Shown here: positions 1-6,693 of the stretch, piece after piece
Numbering within the stretch: the first letter of the stretch is position 1
Layout of the letters: each line of letters begins with the position of its first letter
Notes under the pieces: model-generated
Told to the model about the DNA's origin: nothing
The model's database searches: none
The model's input: the letters and a program-made list of their open reading frames with translations, nothing else
Program-made: the position numbers and the translations under genes
DNA from: an uncultured Flavonifractor sp.
GTDB lineage: Bacteria; Bacillota; Clostridia; Oscillospirales; Oscillospiraceae
DNA length: 16,534 nt
Direction of reading: 5' to 3'
Assembly (NCBI GenBank): GCA_910585415.1
Contig: CAJUDT010000056.1
Span: 1-16,534 of the forward strand

Positions 1-5
1 GCTTT

Positions 6-42
6 GCGGCCTGCCTGGACTTTTCCCTGGCAGGCCGCTTTT
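6..42 (+). terminator. Rho-independent terminator of a gene left of the window
   Basis: A perfect 10-bp stem (GCGGCCTGCC at 6-15 with GGCAGGCCGC at 29-38) is followed by TTTT at 39-42. The T-run lies on the right, so it fits a rightward gene ending before position 1. Read leftward, the same hairpin has no U-tract and would not be a classical terminator. Confidence 0.75.
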
Positions 43-55
43 CGACAGGCTGACA

Positions 56-73
56 TAAAGACCTAGGTCTTTA
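56..73. promoter_or_regulatory. 18-bp perfect palindrome, probable repressor operator
   Basis: TAAAGACCTAGGTCTTTA is its own reverse complement over all 18 bases. It begins 4 bp downstream of the -10 of the leftward promoter at 77-104 and so covers the likely transcription start. This placement is typical of an operator for a dimeric repressor (TetR or MarR class are candidates). The regulator and the controlled gene lie outside the window, so the family is a guess. Confidence 0.6.
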
Positions 74-76
74 ATC

Positions 77-104
77 ATTTTATCACACCGCTTCTGTTTG
101 TCAA
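77..104 (-). promoter_or_regulatory. Strong leftward sigma-A promoter
   Basis: On the minus strand a consensus -35 TTGACA (104 to 99) is followed by a 16-bp spacer and TAAAAT (82 to 77). TG one base before the -10 makes an extended -10. Transcription would start near 70, inside the palindrome at 56-73, and run out of the left edge. Its target gene is not in the window. Confidence 0.6.
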
Positions 105-146
105 GCCCTGATTCTCCACACTTCTCCCTGGGCCTCCACGGACGGC

Positions 147-296
147 TCAGGGGGCGGCGCTAAATTCCACCACGATTCCATCCGGGTCCAACACGGTAAA
201 ATAGCGCGGCTTCGGCCCCTGGGCGTTTCCCAGAAAGCGGATGCTCCATCGCTTATTGTTTATCGCACTAAACTTTATCACCTCCGGTTTCCGGTG
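147..296 (-). pseudogene. C-terminal remnant of a VOC/glyoxalase-family gene
   Basis: Reading leftward, an open stretch of 49 codons ends at a TGA (147-149) and encodes ...GPKPRYFTVLDPDGIVVEF followed by SAAP. The DPDG-hydrophobic-E-F ending is the hallmark of the last strand of the VOC (glyoxalase/bleomycin-resistance/dioxygenase) fold, whose members usually run to 120-140 residues. An in-frame stop lies just upstream (297-299), and there is no credible start codon or ribosome site, so only the last third survives. It abuts the 5' region of rlmB, which reads the opposite way. A GTG (codons VIKFS) could in principle start a 44-residue peptide, but a fragment of this fold would not be expected to function. 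I regard it as a decayed gene; an unusual frameshifted gene is less likely because no matching N-terminal part is seen further right before rlmB. Confidence 0.6.
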
Positions 297-357
297 TCAA
301 GGCGCAATTTCCGCCCCGCCTCTCCCGCAAGTTTTTCTTTTTCTCCTCTCTTTTTTA

Positions 358-366
358 TGGTATACT
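358..366 (+). promoter_or_regulatory. Extended -10 promoter of rlmB
   Basis: TGG followed by TATACT (361-366) is an extended -10 element. No good -35 is visible in the pyrimidine-rich stretch upstream. Transcription would begin about 373, which rules out upstream start codons for rlmB and supports the ATG at 396. Confidence 0.5.
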
Positions 367-395
367 GGAGCAAAACACGAAAGGCGGGACAAGCC

Positions 396-1160
396 ATGAA
401 GGAGCGCAAGGGGCCTCCCCTGGAGGAGGCCGACGGCATCATTGAGGGCCGCAACGCGGTGATTGAAGCCCTCCGGGCCGGGACCAACATCGACAAAATC
501 TATTTGGCCAGGGGGGAGACCGACGCCGCCCTGGGGCACATCGCCTCCACCGCCCGGGCGAAGGGCGTGGTGGTGGTGGAGGCCGACCGGCGGAAGCTGG
601 ACGGCATGAGCCGCACCCATGCCCATCAGGGGGTCATCGCCCTGGCGGCGGTGCGGGCCTATGTGGACGTGGAGGACCTGCTTGCCCTGGCGGCGGAGCG
701 GGGCGAGCCCCCCCTGTTGGTGGTCTGTGACGAGCTCAGTGACCCCCACAACCTGGGGGCGGTCATCCGCACCGCCGAGTGCGCCGGGGCCCATGGGGTC
801 ATCATCCCCAAGCGCCGGAGCGCCGGTCTGACGGCCATTGTGGCCAAGACCTCCGCCGGGGCGGTGAGCCACCTGCCGGTGGCCCGGGTGGCCAACCTGT
901 CCGCCTGCCTGAAGGAGCTGAAACGGCAGGGGGTGTGGGTTTTCGGCGCCGACGCCGCCGGGGACCGGGTCCTCTACGACGCGGACCTGAAGGGCCCCGC
1001 CGCCATCGTCATCGGCAGCGAGGGCAGCGGCATGGGCCGTCTGGTGGCCGAGACGTGCGACTTTCTGGTGCGCATCCCCATGAAGGGGAAGCTCAATTCC
1101 CTCAACGCCTCCGCCGCTGCGGCCATCCTGCTCTATGAGGCGGTACGCCAGCGGGGCTGA
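396..1160 (+). CDS. rlmB: 23S rRNA (guanosine-2'-O)-methyltransferase RlmB
   Basis: A 254-residue SPOUT-class enzyme of the TrmH/SpoU family, which methylates the 2'-OH of a guanosine in the peptidyl-transferase region of 23S rRNA (G2251 in E. coli) using SAM. The N-terminal part (about 10-90) matches the substrate-binding domain, with the usual opening IIEGRNAVIEALRAG. The SpoU core shows motif 1 DPHNLGAVIRT from D116, motif 2 IVIGSEGSGM from I204 and motif 3 LNSLNASAAAAILLYEA around 233-249, which forms the trefoil knot and SAM pocket. The length is normal for the family. The ATG at 396 is chosen because the frame is open further upstream (to about 294) but the -10 at 361-366 would exclude those starts. 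The ribosome site (GGCGGGA) is weak. RlmB and its paralogues (TrmH, the tsnR/aviRb type) are similar, so the exact target guanosine is inferred. The gene is followed after 23 bp by the membrane protein at 1184, probably in the same transcript. Confidence 0.9.
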   Translation: MKERKGPPLEEADGIIEGRNAVIEALRAGTNIDKIYLARGETDAALGHIASTARAKGVVVVEADRRKLDGMSRTHAHQGVIALAAVRAYVDVEDLLALAAERGEPPLLVVCDELSDPHNLGAVIRTAECAGAHGVIIPKRRSAGLTAIVAKTSAGAVSHLPVARVANLSACLKELKRQGVWVFGADAAGDRVLYDADLKGPAAIVIGSEGSGMGRLVAETCDFLVRIPMKGKLNSLNASAAAAILLYEAVRQRG

Positions 1161-1183
1161 TTCTATATTAAAGGACGTTGCAT

Positions 1184-3382
1184 ATGGCAAACGATTGGGA
1201 CGATGAATTGAATCAGGGCACAGACGGCGGCCAGGAGCAGGACTTCTCCCTGGACGACATCATGGAGGAATTTAAGGACAAAACCCCTCCCCGCCGGGTC
1301 CTCAGCGACGACACCATCCCCTTCCCCATCATCCCCAAAAGCGCCCTCAAGACGCCCCCTGGACGGAAGCCGGGCCGGGTGGTGGATTTCCCCACGGGCA
1401 AGCTGCCCCACCTTCCCCCCCAGCCCTCCAAGCCGGAGCCCGACCCGGGCCCGGAGCTGTTGGAGGAAGTCCAGCCGGAGGAACCGGAAAAGGTGGTGGA
1501 CTTCCCCAGGGAGGACCCGGAGCCTCCCCCGGAGGTCCCCGCCTCGGACAACCCCATTGCCGAGGGCCTCAACCGTCTGGTCCGCAAGGCCGACCAGTAC
1601 GCCGGGCAGATGTTCGCGGAGGAAGGCATTGAGGACGCCGAGGAAGTCCTCCGGGCCGAGCGGTACATCCCCGGCACCGACGAGGAAGCCCCGCCGGAGC
1701 CCCGGCGGGAGCGCCGCCGCCGGCCCCCTCCGCCCCCGGCCCCGGACCTGCCCCCGGCGGAGCTGGCCCGGCGGTATCAGAAGGGGCTCAAGGGCCTGCG
1801 GATGCGGACGGTGCTGGCGGGGCTGACGGCCTTCGCGGCCCTGGGCTTCACCCTGGCCCTCCGGCTGGGGGCCCCCCTGCCCCCGGAGGTCACCCCCCAG
1901 ATGCAGGCGCTGATTCTGGCCCTGGCCCTGATTCTCTCCATGCTGCTGGGGCTGGATGTGCTTTTGCGGGGGCTTTTTCGGCTGCTCCGGCTGCAAATGA
2001 GCATGGATACCTTGCTGGTCTTTTCGTGTCTGGCCGTTTTGGCCGACGCGGTGACCATGCACGCCCTGGACCCCCGTGAGGGGCAGCTCCCCTACTGCGG
2101 CCTGACCTGTCTGGCCATCTGGCTGACCATGCGGGGGACCTGGCTCAAGCAGCGGGGACAGCGGCTGTCCTGCCGGACGGCGGCCTCCGCCGCCCAGCCC
2201 TATCTGGTCACCCTGGACGACGAGGCCTGGAACGGCCGGGACACCTATGCCAAGTGGTCCGGGGAGACGGCGGGCTTCGGCCGGCAGATGCAGGCCCCCG
2301 ACGGAGCGGAGCGGGTCTTTCACATTACCTGCCCCCTGCTGTTCATCGCCTGCCTGTCCCTGTCCATCGCGTCCTCGGTGGGCCGGGAGGCCCCGGAGCG
2401 GATTCTCTGGTGCCTGTCGGCCACACTGACGGCGGCTTCCTCCCTGTCCGGGGCCCTGTGCTACGGCATCCCCTGGTTTCAGCTGAGTCTCCGCCTGAGC
2501 AAGTCCGGCGCGGCCATCGCCGGGTGGGACGGGGTCACCGCCACCGGGAGCACCTGCGGGATACTGCTGTCCGACCTGGACCTCTTCCCGCCGGGGAGCG
2601 TCCGGCTCAACGGCATCAAGGTCTTTGGGGACTTCCCCGTGGATAAAGTCGTCTCCGACACGGCCACCCTCATCCGGGACTCCGGCAGCGGCCTGGACAA
2701 GATTTTTCACGACCTGCTCCGGGCCCAGGGGTGCGTTTACCGCCGGGCCACCGGCCTGGAGTTCCACGAGGGGGGCGGCCTGTCCGCCGAGATTCGGGGG
2801 GATCAGGTGCTGGTGGGCTCCGGGTCCTTCATGCAGCTGATGGAAATCGACTTGCCCCAGGGGCTCAACGTCAAGAACGCGGTGTTCTGCGCCATCGACG
2901 GGGAGCTGGCCGGGGTATTCGCCCTGCGGTACAGCCTCCATGGGCTCATTGAGCCCTCCCTGAACGCCCTCATCCGCAACCGGGTGACCCCGGTGCTGTC
3001 CACCCGGGATTTCAATCTGATTCCCTCCATGCTTCAGCAGCGCTTCAAGCTGCCCGTGGAGCGGATGGAGTTCCCCCCGGTGGACCGCCGGGTGGAGCTC
3101 TCCAGCCCCGACGCCCTCCACAGCCCCATTTTAACGGCGGTCCTCTGCCGGGAGGGCGTGGGGCCCTACTCCGAGGCGGTGGTGGGGGCCGCCCGGCTGC
3201 GCAAGGCCGTCCGGGGCTCCGCCATTCTGGCCTCTCTCGGGGGGGCGGTGGGGGTGTTTTTGGCCTACTACATCACCTCCGCCGGGGCATACGCCTCCCT
3301 GGCTCCCCTGAACCTGCTGGTATTTCAGGTCATGTGGCTGGTGCCCACTGTCCTCATCTCCGGGTGGGTCAACAAATATTAG
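1184..3382 (+). CDS. Catalytically degenerate P1B-type ATPase-like membrane protein with Pro/Glu-rich N-terminal tail
   Basis: A 732-residue protein. The ATG at 1184 is preferred over a TTG two codons upstream because AAGGA (1171-1175) is well placed. Residues 1-200 are acidic, Pro-rich and probably disordered, with VVDFP twice (66-70 and 104-108). Hydrophobic segments start near 207, 240, 272, 304, 383, 407, 680 and 706. This 4+2+2 arrangement is that of P1B heavy-metal ATPases (MA, MB, M1-M6). Loop positions also match. The A domain is short with SGET (359-362) for TGES. The sixth segment keeps a proline (P430) where CPC-type sites sit. LLSDLDLFPPG (D464) replaces the DKTGTLT phosphorylation motif. 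GLSAEI...VLVGSGSFM matches the N-domain strand region (G545 nearby), followed by VFCAIDGELAGVFALRYSL. TRD (607-609) replaces TGD. The HP motif and GDGxND are missing. ATP-driven transport is therefore unlikely; a sensor, scaffold or regulatory role is inference. It probably shares a transcript with rlmB. Confidence 0.7.
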   Translation: MANDWDDELNQGTDGGQEQDFSLDDIMEEFKDKTPPRRVLSDDTIPFPIIPKSALKTPPGRKPGRVVDFPTGKLPHLPPQPSKPEPDPGPELLEEVQPEEPEKVVDFPREDPEPPPEVPASDNPIAEGLNRLVRKADQYAGQMFAEEGIEDAEEVLRAERYIPGTDEEAPPEPRRERRRRPPPPPAPDLPPAELARRYQKGLKGLRMRTVLAGLTAFAALGFTLALRLGAPLPPEVTPQMQALILALALILSMLLGLDVLLRGLFRLLRLQMSMDTLLVFSCLAVLADAVTMHALDPREGQLPYCGLTCLAIWLTMRGTWLKQRGQRLSCRTAASAAQPYLVTLDDEAWNGRDTYAKWSGETAGFGRQMQAPDGAERVFHITCPLLFIACLSLSIASSVGREAPERILWCLSATLTAASSLSGALCYGIPWFQLSLRLSKSGAAIAGWDGVTATGSTCGILLSDLDLFPPGSVRLNGIKVFGDFPVDKVVSDTATLIRDSGSGLDKIFHDLLRAQGCVYRRATGLEFHEGGGLSAEIRGDQVLVGSGSFMQLMEIDLPQGLNVKNAVFCAIDGELAGVFALRYSLHGLIEPSLNALIRNRVTPVLSTRDFNLIPSMLQQRFKLPVERMEFPPVDRRVELSSPDALHSPILTAVLCREGVGPYSEAVVGAARLRKAVRGSAILASLGGAVGVFLAYYITSAGAYASLAPLNLLVFQVMWLVPTVLISGWVNKY

Positions 3383-3480
3383 GTTAGGATCACCCTTTGT
3401 ATCACGCTTTACATTCTTTTTCCCCCGGCACTGCCATACTGGGGGCACACAATTCTTTATCCTGCTAGGAGGCTGTCGCC
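3383..3480 (+). promoter_or_regulatory. ilvE upstream region with extended -10 and strong ribosome site
   Basis: TG-C-CATACT (3432-3440) is an extended -10. A TTTACA occurs upstream but at a spacing of about 20 bp, too long to count as a -35. TAGGAGG at 3466-3472 lies 8 bp before the ATG at 3481. No convincing terminator for the preceding membrane-protein gene was found here. Confidence 0.4.
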
Positions 3481-4545
3481 ATGAAAGAATATCCTGTTCA
3501 GCCCTGCGCCGCCGGGAAGCCCAAGCCGGACCCGGATACCCTGGTGTTTGGGCGCACCTTCACCGACCATATGTTTATCATGGACTACACCCAAGGCCAG
3601 GGCTGGCACGATGGGCGCATCGTCCCCTATGGCCCCATTGCTCTGGAGCCCTCCGCCATGGTGTTCCACTACGCCCAGGAGGTCTTTGAGGGCATGAAGG
3701 CCTACCGCTCCCCCGACGGCGGGGTGCAGCTCTTCCGCCCCATGGAGAACGTCCGGCGCATCAATTCCTCCTGCGGGCGCATGTGCATCCCCCCGCTGCC
3801 TGAGCAGGACACCCTGGCCGCCATTGAGCAGCTGGTCCGGCTGGAGGCCGGTTGGGTGCCCTCCAAGCCGGGCACCTCGCTGTACATCCGCCCCTTCATC
3901 ATCGCCACCACCCCCAGCCTGGGGGTACACGCCGCCCACAACTATATTTTCTGCATCATCTGCTGCCCTGTGGGGGCCTACTATGCCGAGGGCATCAACC
4001 CCGTGCGCATTTACGTGGAGGACGACGACGTGCGGGCGGTCAAGGGGGGCACCGGGTACACCAAATGCGGCGGCAACTACGCCGCCTCCATCCGGGCCGG
4101 GGAGCGGGCCGAGGCCCAGGGGTACGCCCAGGTTCTGTGGCTGGACGGTATTCACCGAAAGTATATTGAGGAAGTGGGATCCATGAACGTCCTCTTCAAA
4201 ATCGACGGCAAGGTGGTCACCCCGGAGCTCACCGGCTCGGTGCTGCCGGGCATCACCCGCAAATCCTGCCTTGAGCTGCTGAAAAGCTGGGGCGTCCCGG
4301 TGGAGGAACGGCTCATCTCCGCCGAGGAGCTCTTCGACGCCGCCGAGAGCGGCCATCTGGAGGAAGCCTTCGGCTCCGGCACCGCGGCGGTGGTCTCCCC
4401 CATCGGCGAAATGGGCTGGGGGGAGCGTCACGCGGTGGTCAACGGCGGAGCCATCGGCCCCCTGACCCAGAAGCTCTATGACACCCTCACCGGCATTCAG
4501 TGGGGCGCCCAGCCCGACCCCTTCGGGTGGGTGGTCAAGCTGTAA
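3481..4545 (+). CDS. ilvE: Branched-chain amino acid aminotransferase
   Basis: A 354-residue fold-type IV PLP enzyme that transfers the amino group between glutamate and the 2-oxo acids of leucine, isoleucine and valine, in the last step of their synthesis or the first of their breakdown. Its length and sequence match the longer BCAT group (mammalian/Bacillus class) rather than the roughly 310-residue E. coli form. Seen in order: EVFEGMKAYRSPDG, FRPMENVRRINSS, GGTGYTKCGGNYAAS with the PLP-binding lysine at K195, YIEEVGSMNVLF, TRKSCLELLKSWG, and the cofactor-phosphate loop EAFGSGTAAVVSPIGE. The ATG follows a TAGGAGG ribosome site. It stands alone between a promoter and a terminator; no other ilv or leu genes are near, so its direction in metabolism cannot be read from context. 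D-amino-acid or aminodeoxychorismate lyase relatives share the fold but not these BCAT motifs. Confidence 0.95.
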   Translation: MKEYPVQPCAAGKPKPDPDTLVFGRTFTDHMFIMDYTQGQGWHDGRIVPYGPIALEPSAMVFHYAQEVFEGMKAYRSPDGGVQLFRPMENVRRINSSCGRMCIPPLPEQDTLAAIEQLVRLEAGWVPSKPGTSLYIRPFIIATTPSLGVHAAHNYIFCIICCPVGAYYAEGINPVRIYVEDDDVRAVKGGTGYTKCGGNYAASIRAGERAEAQGYAQVLWLDGIHRKYIEEVGSMNVLFKIDGKVVTPELTGSVLPGITRKSCLELLKSWGVPVEERLISAEELFDAAESGHLEEAFGSGTAAVVSPIGEMGWGERHAVVNGGAIGPLTQKLYDTLTGIQWGAQPDPFGWVVKL

Positions 4546-4557
4546 CTATCCCTCTGC

Positions 4558-4600
4558 CAGCGCGGCCCGGGGTCCCACTCCGAGCCGCGCTGCTTTTCTC
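4558..4600 (+). terminator. Rho-independent terminator of ilvE
   Basis: CAGCGCGGC (4558-4566) pairs perfectly with GCCGCGCTG (4584-4592), followed by CTTTTCT. It starts 13 bp after the ilvE stop. Confidence 0.8.
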
Positions 4601-4641
4601 CCGGCCCGCCAAATTTCCACTAGGAAAACTCTGCCTTTTGG

Positions 4642-4649
4642 TGTATACT
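4642..4649 (+). promoter_or_regulatory. Probable pgi promoter -10
   Basis: TATACT (4644-4649), preceded directly by TG, lies about 45 bp before the pgi start. No good -35 is visible, so the call rests on the -10 and its position after the ilvE terminator. Confidence 0.4.
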
Positions 4650-4694
4650 AAGGGCAGGACAACCCGTTCGATTTTTGCAAGGAGGTTTACAACC

Positions 4695-6026
4695 ATGTTC
4701 AAGCTCGACCTGTCCAATGCCGCCCCGTTTTTGCCAGAGGACTGGCTCTCCAGCCGCGCCGCCGCCCTGGAGAAGGCCCGCGCCATGCTGGAGGCCGGAA
4801 ACGGCCCCGGCGGGGACTTCACCGGCTGGGTCCACCTGCCCCGGGACTATGACAAGGAGGAATTTGCCCGCATCCAGACCGCTGCGGAACGCATCCGCAG
4901 GGACTCCGAGGCCCTGGTGGTCATTGGTATCGGCGGCTCCTACCTGGGCGCCCGGGCGGTGGTGGAGGTTCTCAACTCCCCCAACTTCAATCTGACCCGC
5001 AAGGGCGGGCCCGCCATCTACTTCGCCGGGTGCGGCCTGTCCAGCGACGGCCTCACCGAGGTCATCGACCAGGTGAGGGACAAGGAGTTCTCCGTCAACG
5101 TCATCTCCAAGTCGGGCACCACCACCGAGCCCGCCGTGGCCTTCCGCATCTTCAAGGCCCTTCTGGAGGAAAAGTACGGCAAGGAGGGGGCCCGGAAGCG
5201 CATTTACGCCACCACCGACGTCAAGCGCGGCGCCCTCAAGGGTCTGGCCGACGCCGAGGGCTATGAGGAATTTGTGGTGCCCGACGCCGTGGGCGGGCGC
5301 TATTCCGTGCTCACCGCCGTGGGCCTGCTGCCCATCGCCTGCGCGGGCATTGACATCACCGCCCTCATGGGCGGGGCCGCCGCCGCCATGGAGGAACTGG
5401 CCAAGCCCGGCACGGACAACCCCGCGTGGCAGTACGCCGCCGCCCGGCACGGGCTCTACTGCGCCGGGAAGAAGGTGGAGCTGCTGGCCTGCTACGAGCC
5501 CTCCTTCCGCTTCTTCGCCGAGTGGTGGAAGCAGCTCTACGGCGAGAGCGAGGGCAAGGACGGCAAGGGCCTCTTCCCCGCCAGTGTGGAGTTTACCGCC
5601 GACCTGCACTCCATGGGCCAGTATATCCAGCAGGGGGAGCGGGTCATGTTTGAGACGGTGGTCCGCTTCGCCAAGTCTCAGCGGGAAATCGAGATTCCCA
5701 ACGACCCGGACAACGTGGACGGCCTCAACTTCCTGGCGGGCAAGTCCCTGTCCTTCGTGGCCGAGAAGGCCTTTCAGGGGGTGGTCCTGGCCCATGTGGA
5801 CGGCGGAGTGCCCAACGTCATTCTCACCGTGGAGCAGCGGGACGCCCGGACTCTGGGGGCGCTGATCTACTTCTTTGAGTACGCCTGCGGCCTGTCCGGC
5901 TACCTGCTGGAGGTCAACCCCTTCGATCAGCCCGGCGTGGAGGCCTATAAGAACAACATGTACGCCCTCCTGGGCAAGCCCGGCTACGAGGACCGCCGCA
6001 AGGAGCTGGAGGCCCGCCTGGGCTGA
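4695..6026 (+). CDS. pgi: Glucose-6-phosphate isomerase
   Basis: A 443-residue cytoplasmic enzyme interconverting glucose 6-phosphate and fructose 6-phosphate in glycolysis and gluconeogenesis. Its length matches the short Gram-positive form (Geobacillus about 445). Seen in order: IGIGGSYLGARAVVE and ISKSGTTTEPAVAFRIFK, the two sugar-phosphate SIS-domain loops; GGRYSVLTAVGLLPIA; YGESEGKDGKG with the probable catalytic base E284; FTADLHSMGQYIQQG with H305; and NPFDQPGVEAYKNNM with K419. These three sit six residues before the Geobacillus positions E290, H311 and K425 as I recall them. The frame is open to about 4500, but AAGGAGG at 4679-4685, nine bases before the ATG at 4695, fixes the start. 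No clear terminator follows the stop, so some read-through into the P-loop gene is possible even though that gene has its own promoter. Confidence 0.97.
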   Translation: MFKLDLSNAAPFLPEDWLSSRAAALEKARAMLEAGNGPGGDFTGWVHLPRDYDKEEFARIQTAAERIRRDSEALVVIGIGGSYLGARAVVEVLNSPNFNLTRKGGPAIYFAGCGLSSDGLTEVIDQVRDKEFSVNVISKSGTTTEPAVAFRIFKALLEEKYGKEGARKRIYATTDVKRGALKGLADAEGYEEFVVPDAVGGRYSVLTAVGLLPIACAGIDITALMGGAAAAMEELAKPGTDNPAWQYAAARHGLYCAGKKVELLACYEPSFRFFAEWWKQLYGESEGKDGKGLFPASVEFTADLHSMGQYIQQGERVMFETVVRFAKSQREIEIPNDPDNVDGLNFLAGKSLSFVAEKAFQGVVLAHVDGGVPNVILTVEQRDARTLGALIYFFEYACGLSGYLLEVNPFDQPGVEAYKNNMYALLGKPGYEDRRKELEARLG

Positions 6027-6064
6027 GGGCCCCGGTGAAAATTTTGCAGTTTTTCATAAAGCGG

Positions 6065-6093
6065 TTGCAATCTCCCGCCAAAGATGGTAACAT
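6065..6093 (+). promoter_or_regulatory. Promoter of the small P-loop gene
   Basis: TTGCAA (6065-6070), a 17-bp spacer, then TGG-TAACAT (extended -10, 6088-6093). The short leader holds a small hairpin (CCGGAG...CTCCGG) immediately before the AAGAAGGAG ribosome site. Confidence 0.7.
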
Positions 6094-6144
6094 GGAGGCA
6101 CAAGACCGGAGATGCTCCGGCAGACTAAGAAGGAGTGATAAACT

Positions 6145-6558
6145 ATGGTGAGAGTGATCATGGGCGTCAAGGGCACCGGCAAGACCAAGCAGATGATCGA
6201 GCTCATTAATTCCGCCGTTCACAGCGAAAACGGCAGTGTGGTCTGTATCGAGCGCGGGCCTAAGCTGACCTATGACATCCACTACAAGATCCGTCTGGTG
6301 GAAGCCAGTCATTACGATATGAAGGACTTCGCGTTCCTCAAGGGCTTTATCAGCGGCCTGTACGCGGGCAACTACGATACCACGTATATGTTCATCGACA
6401 GCCTGACCAAGATTGTCCCCGCCGACCCCGGCGACCCCGCCGTGGAGGATTTCCTGGACTGGCTGAACAAGTTCTCCGACAAGAACGACATCAAGTTTAC
6501 CGTCACCATCAGCGCCGACGCCTCTCTGGCCACCGACGGCATCAAAAAGTATTTCTGA
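6145..6558 (+). CDS. Small P-loop NTPase-like protein of unknown function
   Basis: A 137-residue soluble protein. The N-terminal GVKGTGKT (7-14) is a textbook Walker A loop directly after the first strand (VRVIM). YMFIDSLTK (D85) resembles a Walker B strand, but a Ser follows the Asp instead of Glu. No recognisable second domain, membrane segment or nucleic-acid-binding motif is visible, and the chain is too short for a helicase or kinesin-like motor. The gene is monocistronic: its own strong promoter (6065-6093), an AAGAAGGAG ribosome site, and a strong terminator right after the stop suggest steady, high expression. Proteins of this size and pattern exist in other clostridia as uncharacterised ATP-binding proteins (from memory, sometimes labelled PilT-like). 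There is no catalytic signature that would support a specific role, so I leave the function open. Confidence 0.85.
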   Translation: MVRVIMGVKGTGKTKQMIELINSAVHSENGSVVCIERGPKLTYDIHYKIRLVEASHYDMKDFAFLKGFISGLYAGNYDTTYMFIDSLTKIVPADPGDPAVEDFLDWLNKFSDKNDIKFTVTISADASLATDGIKKYF

Positions 6559-6566
6559 GCACCCCG

Positions 6567-6608
6567 CAGGCACGGCAGGCCACCTGGTCCGCCGTGCCTG
6601 TTTTTTTT
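6567..6608 (+). terminator. Rho-independent terminator of the P-loop gene
   Basis: CAGGCACGGC (6567-6576) pairs perfectly with GCCGTGCCTG (6591-6600), followed by eight T residues. It is one of the strongest terminators in the window. Confidence 0.93.
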
Positions 6609-6628
6609 GGGGGGGTTGCCGAAACCCC

Positions 6629-6657
6629 TTGGCAGGGGGCGGTTCTTTGGATATAAT
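6629..6657 (+). promoter_or_regulatory. Promoter of the cysteine desulfidase gene
   Basis: TTGGCA (6629-6634), an exact 17-bp spacer and a perfect TATAAT (6652-6657), located 37 bp before the GTG start. Confidence 0.8.
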
Positions 6658-6693
6658 GGGGGCAGGAACCGGAATGGAAAGGGAGTGCGTTTC

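Noticed and set aside
1163..3121. Long antisense open frame opposite the membrane protein
   Set aside because: It is rich in Gly, Gln, His and Pro with no family resemblance and no ribosome site. It is a by-product of GC-biased third positions in the real gene on the other strand.
3383..3480. Terminator between the membrane protein and ilvE
   Set aside because: Only a short, imperfect C/G-run pairing around 3422-3445 is present, without a T-tract, and it overlaps the -10.
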